Positions 8,645 through 16,665 of a stretch of DNA of 64,000 bases are shown here, piece after piece. The notes under the pieces are model-generated. The model saw only the letters and a program-made list of their open reading frames with translations. It did not search any database and was not told where the DNA came from. The stretch's first letter is position 1; each line of letters starts with the position of its first letter. A program made the position numbers and the translations under genes. This DNA is from Wenzhouxiangella sp. 15190 (lineage in GTDB: Bacteria; Pseudomonadota; Gammaproteobacteria; Xanthomonadales; Wenzhouxiangellaceae), in contig NZ_QVMV01000028.1 in the NCBI RefSeq assembly GCF_003417465.1, positions 124,001 to 188,000 on the forward strand. The letters run 5' to 3'.

Positions 8645-9922
8645 TCAGTCATCGCGCTGCGCGGCAATCAATGACTGCAAGCGTTGCGGCAACTGTTCGA
8701 GGGCGACCACTTCCTGATCGGCGTCGCCACGCAGATCCTTGATCGCCGCCTCTCCACGGGCAAATTCGGCTTCTCCCAGGATGACGCACCAGCGTGCGCC
8801 ACTGCGGTCAGCGCGCTTGAATTGCGAGCGCATGCTGCCGCCGGCCAGCGCGGTGGCCAGCGACAGGCCCGGCAAGTCGTCACGCAACTTCTCGGCCAGC
8901 GAAAGCATATCGCCGGCATCGACCTGGCTGACCAGGAAGACGTCGGCATTCTGGACATGCTCGACGCCGGCCGCCTCGAGCATCGCCAGGAGTCGTTCCA
9001 CGCCCAGCGCAAAGCCAATGCCGGGTGTGTCGCGACCGCCCTGAATTGCCACCAGGTCATTGTAGCGACCGCCGGCACATACCGTGCCCTGGGCGCCGAG
9101 ATCGTCGGTTACCCACTCGAAAACGGTGCGGCAATAGTAGTCGAGCCCGCGCACCAGGCCGGTGTTGACGCTGTATTCGATGCCCAGGCGATCGAGCAGC
9201 GAACATACGTTCCGGAAATGTTCGCGGGCGGCATCGCCGAGCTCGTCGGCCAGCCGGGGCGCATCCGCCATGATGGCGCGCGTTTCCTCGTTCTTGCTGT
9301 CGAAAATGCGCAAGGGATTGGTATCCAGTCGCCGCTGGCTGTCGGTATCGAGGCGATCCCTCAGCGGCGTCAGGTACTCGACGAGTTTCTGCCGGTAACG
9401 CTGGCGGTCCTCGCGATCACCCAGCGTGTTGATCTCGAGACGAATCCGTCCCGAAAGACCAAGCTCGCGCCAGAGCCGTTCACCCAGCGCAATCAGTTCC
9501 ACATCGGCAGTGGGCTGTTCCAGGCCGAACACCTCGGCCCCGAACTGGTGAAACTGGCGCTGGCGTCCTTTCTGCGGACGTTCGTGGCGGAACATGGCCC
9601 CCTGATACCAGACCTTCAGGCCCGGAGAATGCAGCAAGCCGTGCTGGATGGCCGAGCGCACGACCGCTGCCGTGCCTTCCGGACGCAGGCTGAGCAGCTC
9701 ACCGTTACGATCTTCGAAAGCGTACATCTCCTTCTCGACGACATCGGTGGCCTGGCCGATGGCGCGTGAGAAGACCTCGGCCTTTTCCAGTATCGGCAGG
9801 CGGATCTCGTGGAAATCGTAGGCCGCGAAAACACGGGCCAGACGCCCTTCCAGCCAACGCCACATGGGCGTCTTGTCCGGCAGGATGTCGTGCATGCCGC
9901 GAATCGACTGGATGTTGTTCAT
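8645..9922 (-). CDS. hisS: Histidyl-tRNA synthetase
   Basis: A 425-residue class II synthetase of normal length. Motif 1 region is IRGMHDILP, motif 2 is MFRHERPQKGRQRQFHQFG, the histidine-binding loop is GLVRGLDYYCRT, and motif 3 is GIGFALGVERLL. The C-terminal anticodon-binding domain begins near DVFLVSQVD. The enzyme charges tRNA-His in the cytoplasm. In many gammaproteobacteria ispG lies between rodZ and hisS; here only a 78-base gap with a stem-loop separates them. Confidence 0.97.
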   Translation of the reverse strand: MNNIQSIRGMHDILPDKTPMWRWLEGRLARVFAAYDFHEIRLPILEKAEVFSRAIGQATDVVEKEMYAFEDRNGELLSLRPEGTAAVVRSAIQHGLLHSPGLKVWYQGAMFRHERPQKGRQRQFHQFGAEVFGLEQPTADVELIALGERLWRELGLSGRIRLEINTLGDREDRQRYRQKLVEYLTPLRDRLDTDSQRRLDTNPLRIFDSKNEETRAIMADAPRLADELGDAAREHFRNVCSLLDRLGIEYSVNTGLVRGLDYYCRTVFEWVTDDLGAQGTVCAGGRYNDLVAIQGGRDTPGIGFALGVERLLAMLEAAGVEHVQNADVFLVSQVDAGDMLSLAEKLRDDLPGLSLATALAGGSMRSQFKRADRSGARWCVILGEAEFARGEAAIKDLRGDADQEVVALEQLPQRLQSLIAAQRDD

Positions 9923-9948
9923 CTGTTTGCTTCCGTCAGAAATGACAA

Positions 9949-9965
9949 GCCCGCCGACGGCGGGC
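9949..9965 (-). terminator. Hairpin between rodZ and hisS
   Basis: A perfect 8-base inverted repeat around one central base (GCCCGCCG A CGGCGGGC). In the leftward direction it is followed by TTGTCATTTCT, a weak T-rich run. It may attenuate transcription between rodZ and hisS. Confidence 0.4.
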
Positions 9966-10000
9966 CCGGGCTACCGTTAAAGTCTCTCGTCAGCCAGTGC

Positions 10001-10957
10001 TCAACGCTGAACCTCGCCGTCACCGGAAATGGCGATTTCGGCCATGTCACCGCTCTCATCGCCTTCCCAGGTGACGGGATGGCCGTTGAACCGCAGCTTG
10101 ACGGCACTGGAACGACCAACGAGCAGGCGAAAGGGTGGTTCACCCTCGTAGTTTCGAGTCTGCCCACTGCGCAACAGATCGTACTCCAGGCGGGTCCCTT
10201 CGGCATCATGAATCTCGATCCAGCTGTCCTCGAGCAGTTCCAGCTCCAGTGCACTCGGGGGCGGCCCGGCCTCCTCGGCCAAAGCTTCATCGGATGCATT
10301 CCCGACTTCCGCCGCAGCCGCGTCCACGGCGGGCTCACGGCGGGATTCTCTTGCCGGCCGGATGGGTTTGAGTGGTATGGCCGAGGCCGAGACGTGGCGA
10401 TTCGTCGCAGCCTCGTCGGAAGGCAATTCCTCGCTGCTTGATCGATTCTCTGTGGCGTCACGCTGTTGTGCCGCCTCGGGCGCACCGGCCACGGTCGGCG
10501 GCTCTTCGGCGGCGACGTCACGCTCCAGCATGCGGGTCCCGCCGGCAATGAAGAAATAGACGAGCGGTGGAACAATAGCAACAGTTACAAGCGCATAGGT
10601 TGCAATCTTGAGGTACCGCTCGAGCCGCCATTCACCCCTCGACACCGGCAGAACCTCTTGCAATTCGGGCAGTATATCTTCGCCGGCATCGACCAGCAGG
10701 GCATCGGGCTCGATATCCAGCAGCTGCGCATAATTGCGGATATAGCCACGTCGATAGATGCTGGAAAGCTGGTCGACCTGGCCGGTCTCGATATCGTTGA
10801 TGATCATGCCGGGCAGGTGCAATCGCCGGGCAACGTCGTCCTGTTCGAGACCAAGTTCTTCTCGTCGACGCCGTAGTTCAGCGCCGATACGCTCGTATTT
10901 CCGTTCCGCTTCTTCCTGTTGTGCCTGTTCGTTGTTTGCGCTGGTGTGTTCAGTCAT
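10001..10957 (-). CDS. rodZ: Cytoskeletal protein RodZ
   Basis: A 318-residue protein with the RodZ layout. It has an N-terminal helix-turn-helix (residues about 22-90, GAELRRRREELGLEQDDVARRL and SSIYRRGYIRNYA), one transmembrane helix (about 115-140), a low-complexity Ala/Glu linker, and a C-terminal DUF4115 beta-domain (ELLEDSWIEIHDAEG ... LKVR-like end). RodZ couples MreB filaments to the elongasome and so helps set rod shape. Its start overlaps the pilW stop by 8 bases. Confidence 0.93.
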   Translation of the reverse strand: MTEHTSANNEQAQQEEAERKYERIGAELRRRREELGLEQDDVARRLHLPGMIINDIETGQVDQLSSIYRRGYIRNYAQLLDIEPDALLVDAGEDILPELQEVLPVSRGEWRLERYLKIATYALVTVAIVPPLVYFFIAGGTRMLERDVAAEEPPTVAGAPEAAQQRDATENRSSSEELPSDEAATNRHVSASAIPLKPIRPARESRREPAVDAAAAEVGNASDEALAEEAGPPPSALELELLEDSWIEIHDAEGTRLEYDLLRSGQTRNYEGEPPFRLLVGRSSAVKLRFNGHPVTWEGDESGDMAEIAISGDGEVQR

Positions 10958-11738
10958 CTTGGCTGGTCTGTTGTCTTATGTCTCGAGCTTCGGCCGACTC
11001 GGGAAATTCCTCCTCGAGTCGTCTGAAGTAGCGGGCGGCTTCCCGCTCGTTGCCAAGCCGCTGCTCGATCCGGTACCCCAGCAGTAATGCTTCCGGATCG
11101 ACCCCCGCGGCCGCCTCGTAACGCTGCATGAACGCTCTGGCCTTGAAGGCCTCGTCTCGTTGCAGGAACAGGCGTGCCAGATGGTAGAGCGCGTTGGGAT
11201 GCTCTGAATTGATATCCAGGGCCTCGCGCAAATAATCCTCCGCTTCATCATACCGGTTGCTGCGAATGGCGCAGGAACCGGCATTCGAGTAAGCAACTTC
11301 CCGCGTATCGTAAAACGGATCGTCGATGGCGCGCCGAAAGAGCTCGTCGGCCTCCTCGTACTCACCCTCGCGGCAAAGGAAGGTTGCGTAACTGTTGAGC
11401 GTTGCGCCGTCCTCGGGCGCCAGGCGAACCGCTTCACTGAAATAGCGCCGTGCACGCGATTCGCGGCCGAGCCGCTCCTGGATCAGGGCCAGGGTGACAT
11501 AGGCCGGAACGTGTGCCGGGTCCAGCTCGATCGCCCGTTCCAGTTTGTCGATGGCCACTTCCAGGTCGCCGCGCTCGAAATAGCCCACGCCCAGGCGTGT
11601 GTTGACGTCGGCGGCCTGCACCGGACTGACCCGGTCCATCCCCTTTCGCCCGCTCTGCCCCGGCTGGGACTGCGTGGTGGCACATCCGCCGACGACCACG
11701 ACCAGGAGCAACAGCACGAACAGGCGAAACCCGGTCAT
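10950..11738 (-). CDS. pilW: Type IV pilus biogenesis/stability lipoprotein PilW (PilF)
   Basis: A 262-residue lipoprotein (VVVVGGC, Cys19) with consecutive TPRs: TRLGVGYFERGDLEVAIDKLE, HVPAYVTLALIQERLG, ATLNSYATFLCREGEYEEA, NALYHLARLFLQRDEAF. PilW/PilF is the pilotin needed for assembly of the PilQ secretin. Its place between rlmN and rodZ is the conserved one. It overlaps the rlmN stop by 4 bases. No other pilus genes are in the window. Confidence 0.92.
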   Translation of the reverse strand: MTGFRLFVLLLLVVVVGGCATTQSQPGQSGRKGMDRVSPVQAADVNTRLGVGYFERGDLEVAIDKLERAIELDPAHVPAYVTLALIQERLGRESRARRYFSEAVRLAPEDGATLNSYATFLCREGEYEEADELFRRAIDDPFYDTREVAYSNAGSCAIRSNRYDEAEDYLREALDINSEHPNALYHLARLFLQRDEAFKARAFMQRYEAAAGVDPEALLLGYRIEQRLGNEREAARYFRRLEEEFPESAEARDIRQQTSQDD

Positions 11739-12853
11739 GAGGCCACCGCTTGGCGAGCGAGTTGCTGCTGGACAACCTGGCGTCGCTGATTCGGACTGAG
11801 AAGCTTGCCCACCAACTGGCCGCAGGCCGCATCGATATCCTCGCCGCGCGTCTTGCGCACCGTGGTGATCAAGCCGGCCGCACGGGTGATGCTCTGGAAC
11901 TCGTAGATCGCCTCGTCCGAAGAACAGCGAAACGGCGTGCCGGGAAACGGATTGAAGGGGATCAGATTGATTTTCGACGGCAGTACGCTGAGCAGACGCA
12001 CCAGCGCACGCGCGTGCTCCGGGCGGTCGTTGACGCCATCGATCATGGTGTATTCGAAGGTGACCGAGCGTCGCGGGCGCGCCTTGATGAAGCGCTTGCA
12101 GGCCGCTATGAGCTCTTCGACCGGATACTTGCGGTTGAGCGGCACGAGCCGGTAGCGCAAATCGTTGTCTGCGGCGTGCAGGGATACCGCCAGCGCGAAA
12201 TCCTCGCCGTCCGACAGGGCGTCGATTCCGGGAATGACGCCCGAGGTGGAAATCGTGACGCGGCGTGCGGCCAGACCGTAGGCCAGGTCGTCACGCAAGA
12301 GCGACAGCGTCGGCTTCACCGCGTTCAGGTTGAGCATGGGCTCGCCCATACCCATGAACACGACGTTGGTTATGCGCTGTTCGTCGCCGTAAAGTTCATG
12401 CAAGCGCTGAGCGGCCTGCCAGACCTGGCCGATAATTTCCGACGAATCCAGGTTGCGGCTGAAACCCTGCGTGGCGGTCGAGCAGAACGTGCAGTTGAGC
12501 ATGCAGCCCACCTGCGAGGAAATGCACAGCGTGCCGCGGCTGGTTTCCGGGATGTAGACGGTCTCGACAGCGTTGCCGCCGGCGATCGACATCAGCCACT
12601 TGATGGTGCCGTCCGCCGATCGCTGTTCACGCGTGACCGACGGCGGCGCGACACCCGCCGCTGTCGCCAGGCGCTCGCGCAACGCCCTCGACAGATCCGT
12701 CATCTCCGAAAAATCGGTCACGCCGCGCTGGTGAATCCACTGCAGCAACTGGCGTGCACGAAACGGTTTTTCGCCGAGTTCGACGAAAAATCGCTCCAGC
12801 CCTGCCCGATCAAGACCGAGCAGGTTCGTGATTTCTTGAGGCCCTGCGGGCAT
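11735..12853 (-). CDS. rlmN: Dual-specificity 23S rRNA/tRNA adenine-C2 methyltransferase RlmN
   Basis: A 372-residue radical SAM enzyme. The cluster-binding motif is CMLNCTFCSTA (CxxxCxxC). Also visible are the GMGEPMLN segment, VSLHAADNDLRYRLVP, and the second catalytic cysteine in GEDIDAACGQL near the C-terminus. RlmN makes m2A2503 in 23S rRNA and m2A37 in some tRNAs. It starts 20 bases after ndk. Confidence 0.96.
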   Translation of the reverse strand: MPAGPQEITNLLGLDRAGLERFFVELGEKPFRARQLLQWIHQRGVTDFSEMTDLSRALRERLATAAGVAPPSVTREQRSADGTIKWLMSIAGGNAVETVYIPETSRGTLCISSQVGCMLNCTFCSTATQGFSRNLDSSEIIGQVWQAAQRLHELYGDEQRITNVVFMGMGEPMLNLNAVKPTLSLLRDDLAYGLAARRVTISTSGVIPGIDALSDGEDFALAVSLHAADNDLRYRLVPLNRKYPVEELIAACKRFIKARPRRSVTFEYTMIDGVNDRPEHARALVRLLSVLPSKINLIPFNPFPGTPFRCSSDEAIYEFQSITRAAGLITTVRKTRGEDIDAACGQLVGKLLSPNQRRQVVQQQLARQAVAS

Positions 12854-12873
12854 GTGCGTGATTTCGCTGATAA

Positions 12874-13293
12874 TTACCGCGAGTATATCTCATCAGCGCC
12901 GAAAAAGAAGGCGATTTCCTCTTTTGCCGTATCCTCGCCGTCCGAGCCGTGCACGGCGTTGGCGTCGATACTGGAGGCAAAATCGGCCCGAATCGTGCCG
13001 GGAGCGGCCTGGCGCGGGTCGGTGGCACCCATCAATTCGCGGTTTCGGACGACGGCATCCTCACCTTCGAGCACCTGGACCATCACCGGGCCCGAGGTCA
13101 TGAACTCAACCAGATCGTTGAAGAAGGGCCGTTCACGATGGACCGCGTAGAATCCTTCGGCCTCTTCACGGGTAAGATGCTTCATTCGTGCGGCGACGAT
13201 TTTCAGGCCGGCGCGCTCGAAGCGCGTAAAGATTTCACCGATGATGTTCTTGGCCACGGCATCGGGCTTGATGATGGACAGTGTGCGTTCCAT
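12874..13293 (-). CDS. ndk: Nucleoside diphosphate kinase
   Basis: A 139-residue protein of standard length: start [16 protein letters not shown], phosphohistidine His115 in the NAVHGSDG motif, and end [11 protein letters not shown]. It balances cellular NTP/dNTP pools. It is the first gene of the leftward operon that ends with der. The 278 bases upstream (13294-13571) hold the divergent promoter region; a leftward TATACA-like -10 is visible at 13371-13376, and I see no gene there. Confidence 0.97.
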   Translation of the reverse strand: MERTLSIIKPDAVAKNIIGEIFTRFERAGLKIVAARMKHLTREEAEGFYAVHRERPFFNDLVEFMTSGPVMVQVLEGEDAVVRNRELMGATDPRQAAPGTIRADFASSIDANAVHGSDGEDTAKEEIAFFFGADEIYSR

Positions 13294-13571
13294 TCCTGCT
13301 CCTTGGGATCAAACTGGAAATAAGTAACTCGCCCACACGGCCTTTTGACGCCATCGGGCAAACCGCGAATTGTATACCTGAATGGCTGCCGATTCATGCC
13401 CCGACCCGGTTGTTTTCCGCAATCAGCCCGTCAAAAGGGCTTGTACCCGAGGATATTGGGTGCTCATAATGAACTTTCCGGATCCGGGCGCTGCGCAAAC
13501 CGGGGGAACAGATTAATACCCGTATGCACACGATCCGAACAGCGTCCGGCTGCATTTTTCGGGAAGGGATA

Positions 13572-16481
13572 ATGCGCCAACTCATCGGTGTGACGGCAGC
13601 TTGTGTGCTGTTGTGGTCAATCATGCCCGGCCTGGCTCTTGCCCAGGTCGGCCAACTGCCGTTCGATGAATTGCATCGCCAGACCTGGACCACCCGTCAG
13701 GGCCTCCCGCACAACACCGTCAACGATATAGCCCAGACACCCGACGGCTACCTTTGGTTCGCGACCTGGGAAGGCATCGCGCGATTCAACGGTCACCGCT
13801 TCAGAATCTTTCAGCGCGGCCCGACCACGGGCTTACCCGATGCAGGCTCCCTGTCGCTTTCGGTCGACGATCAGGGCCGGCTACTGGCAGCCGGCGCCCG
13901 CGGCGGGCTTTCCGTCGCCGATGGCCCCCGGTGGCAGCCATTGCCTACCGCTCCGACCATGATCTCGCACGCGCTTATCGACAGCCGCGGCCAACTGTGG
14001 ATTGCGACCCAGGGCGCCGGCGTCATTCACCGCGAATTCCGGGAGGACGGCAGCACCGTGGCCAGGGAAACGCTTCTGCCAGGCGCTTCCGCCTATCAGA
14101 TTCTCGAGGACGATCGGGGGCTCTGGGCGGGTACCTCCAGGGGGCTGCTACGAATCACCCATGACGGAGAACACAGCCTGGTCGGTGCCGAACAACTGCC
14201 CCCGTCCCCGGTACTCAGCCTGCTCGAGAGCTCCGACAGGGGGTTGCTGGTGGGTACCGAACAGGGGCTTTACGTGCGTAACGCCGCCGACAAGCCGTTC
14301 GAACTTCTGCATGAAGCATTCGAAAACCTGGCCGTAAGCACGCTACTCGAGGACGACAGCGGCGCACTCTGGATCGGCACCATCAACTCGGGCCTGTTTC
14401 GTCTCAACAAACGGGGCGTGCAACGACTCGATACCGATGAAGGCCTGCCCAACAACCGCGTCGTATCGCTGTTTCAGGATTTCGAAAAAAGTCTGTGGGT
14501 GGGCACCAATGGTGGTCTGTTGCGCCTGCGCTCGGCACCGTTCGTGACCACCACGCGCGATCAGGGCCTGGTCGGCAACTATGTGCGCGCCGTCATGCCG
14601 CACTCGGACGGCAGCCTCTGGGTCGGAACCAGCGAGGGTGTCAGCCGGATTGACGGAGACCGGATAACGACCATACGCGATGGCGAACGCGCCCTGCCCC
14701 TGTCCACCCTCAGCCTTGCCGAATTACCGGGGGGCGATGTGCTCATCGGCACCCATTCCGACGGCGTCCTCCACTGGCGGGATGGCCGAATCGTGGCGCG
14801 CCACAATCGCAGCACTGGCCTGCCGTCGAACGACATCCGCTATCTGCACGCGAAGAGTGAGGCAGCGATATGGGTGGCGACGGCCAGCGGCCTGGCGAGA
14901 ATCCATCGTGATGGAACGCAGGTCTACATGCCCGAAGACGGGTTGCCCGGTGATTTTGTCATCGCCGTCAAGGAAGATAGCCGGGGCGAAATCTGGGTCG
15001 GCACGGGTTTCGGCCTGGCGCGTTTCAAAGGGAGCGATTTCGAGCCGATCTCCTTCTACCACCTCGACGAAACCATGTACGTTTACGGCATCCATGAAGA
15101 CCGTGAGCAGTACTTGCTGTGGCTGGCGACCGACCGCGGGCTAATCCGCTACGACCCGGAGTCAGGACACGGCGATCTGGTCGGTCGCGACGCCGGCATG
15201 CCAGTCGACAAGCTGTTCCATGTGGTTGACGACCGTCACGGTGCTTTCTGGCTGACCAGCAATCGCGGCATTATCCGGGTTATCAAGCGTCAGGCCGAAG
15301 CCGTGGCCGATGGCCGGCGCGAGACCATCGACTTCGAGCTCTACACCGAGGGTGACGGCCTGCTCAGCGCGCAAGCCAACGGTGGCGCCGGCCCGCCGGC
15401 CGCCTGGCACGCAGGCAGGGTCTGGGTCGCAACGTCGGCGGGCCTAGCGCGCGTTGATCCCGAACACCTCACCCGCTACGAAAACACCACGCTACCGGTC
15501 AGCATCGAGCACTTCGAGGCCGACGGACGAGTCATGCCGATCGACGGGCCCGTCAGTCTCAAGGCGGGCACCGAACGCGTGGTCGTCCAGTATGCCGGGC
15601 TCGGTTTCATCATGCCGCAGCGAATCCGCTATCGGACGCAGCTCGAAGGCTTCAACGACGACTGGGTCGAACGCCAGGGACAGAATGTCGCCGAGTACAC
15701 CAACCTCGGCCCAGGCGAATACGTCTTTCGCGTATCCGCCGCCTACCCGTACGGCAACTGGAACGGTTCCGAAACCACCCTGCGTTTCTCCATTGCACCC
15801 CTGCCCTGGCAGCGCGCCTGGTTCTGGGTGCTGGTCGCCCTGGGACTGGTGGGCCTGATCGCGCTCGCTACGCAATGGCGGATGCGCCGACTCGAGATGC
15901 GCGCCGATCAATTGCGCGCCCAGGTCGAGGAAAAAACCCGCGAACTCAAGCAACAGGCTGAAGACTTCGAGCGCCAGGCCCGCATCGACCAGCTCACCGG
16001 CCTCGCCAACCGGCGGGCATTCGACGAGTGGCTGGCGAAGGAATTCCAACGCAGCCACGAGGATAACCGCCCACTGAGCCTGGTCGTCATGGACCTGGAC
16101 CACTTCAAGCAGATCAACGACGAATACTCGCACCTCATCGGCGACGAAGTGATGTGCGTCGTTGCCGACGTACTGCGCGAGCACGTGCGCATCGGCGATC
16201 AGGCGGCGCGCTGGGGCGGCGAGGAATTCACGCTGACCTTCCACGATATCGACAGTGACCGGGCCGCGCAGATCAGTGAGCGTATCCGCAAGTCGATCGA
16301 AACCACCGATTTCGGTCAGCTCGCCCACGGATTGCACATCACGGCCAGTTTCGGCGTGAGCGACAACCGCCACGCGAACAGCTATGAAGATCTGCTGCGA
16401 CAGGCCGATCAGGCGCTCATGCAGGCCAAGGCTGAAGGCCGGAATCGAGTCGCAATGCACGGTTCCACGAGCAATTCGTGA
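13572..16481 (+). CDS. Propeller-sensor diguanylate cyclase (two-component-propeller/Y_Y_Y/GGDEF)
   Basis: A 969-residue protein from ATG 13572, preceded by GAAGGG. An upstream ATG at 13524 would bury the signal peptide. Order: signal peptide ending ALAQ; many repeats of the type GYLWFATWEGIARFNG, QLWIATQGAG and SLWVGTNGG that form periplasmic seven-bladed propellers; a Y_Y_Y domain (about residues 643-736, RTQLEGFNDDWVE ... LGPGEYVFRV); one transmembrane helix (about 746-768); a short coiled coil; and a GGDEF domain with active-site GGEEF near residue 880 and an intact RxxD inhibitory site (RIGD, five residues before). It should make cyclic di-GMP in response to a periplasmic ligand. Confidence 0.92.
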   Translation: MRQLIGVTAACVLLWSIMPGLALAQVGQLPFDELHRQTWTTRQGLPHNTVNDIAQTPDGYLWFATWEGIARFNGHRFRIFQRGPTTGLPDAGSLSLSVDDQGRLLAAGARGGLSVADGPRWQPLPTAPTMISHALIDSRGQLWIATQGAGVIHREFREDGSTVARETLLPGASAYQILEDDRGLWAGTSRGLLRITHDGEHSLVGAEQLPPSPVLSLLESSDRGLLVGTEQGLYVRNAADKPFELLHEAFENLAVSTLLEDDSGALWIGTINSGLFRLNKRGVQRLDTDEGLPNNRVVSLFQDFEKSLWVGTNGGLLRLRSAPFVTTTRDQGLVGNYVRAVMPHSDGSLWVGTSEGVSRIDGDRITTIRDGERALPLSTLSLAELPGGDVLIGTHSDGVLHWRDGRIVARHNRSTGLPSNDIRYLHAKSEAAIWVATASGLARIHRDGTQVYMPEDGLPGDFVIAVKEDSRGEIWVGTGFGLARFKGSDFEPISFYHLDETMYVYGIHEDREQYLLWLATDRGLIRYDPESGHGDLVGRDAGMPVDKLFHVVDDRHGAFWLTSNRGIIRVIKRQAEAVADGRRETIDFELYTEGDGLLSAQANGGAGPPAAWHAGRVWVATSAGLARVDPEHLTRYENTTLPVSIEHFEADGRVMPIDGPVSLKAGTERVVVQYAGLGFIMPQRIRYRTQLEGFNDDWVERQGQNVAEYTNLGPGEYVFRVSAAYPYGNWNGSETTLRFSIAPLPWQRAWFWVLVALGLVGLIALATQWRMRRLEMRADQLRAQVEEKTRELKQQAEDFERQARIDQLTGLANRRAFDEWLAKEFQRSHEDNRPLSLVVMDLDHFKQINDEYSHLIGDEVMCVVADVLREHVRIGDQAARWGGEEFTLTFHDIDSDRAAQISERIRKSIETTDFGQLAHGLHITASFGVSDNRHANSYEDLLRQADQALMQAKAEGRNRVAMHGSTSNS

Positions 16482-16522
16482 AATAACGCCCGAACACCGG
16501 AGAAACTTGCGCTACACCGCGA

Positions 16523-16550
16523 TTCACGCCTGCCATGACTTCGCTATACT
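16523..16550 (+). promoter_or_regulatory. Possible sigma-70 promoter for the PDZ-GGDEF gene
   Basis: TTCACG (16523-16528) and TATACT (16545-16550) are separated by 16 bases and lie about 115 bases upstream of the ATG at 16666. The -10 is good and the -35 weak. Confidence 0.35.
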
Positions 16551-16665
16551 GCTTGGTCAAGGATCCAAAAAAGGGGTATAAGGTCTTGAATCCGTTCGAA
16601 TGCATTCGGCTCGCCGGCCACGCATTCGCCGCCTGTGTGTCCGCCTGCCTGGAAGGCAACTGCGC

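Noticed and set aside
13371-13376. TATACA as a firm ndk promoter
   Set aside because: No acceptable -35 is found at the right distance, so I do not list it as a feature.
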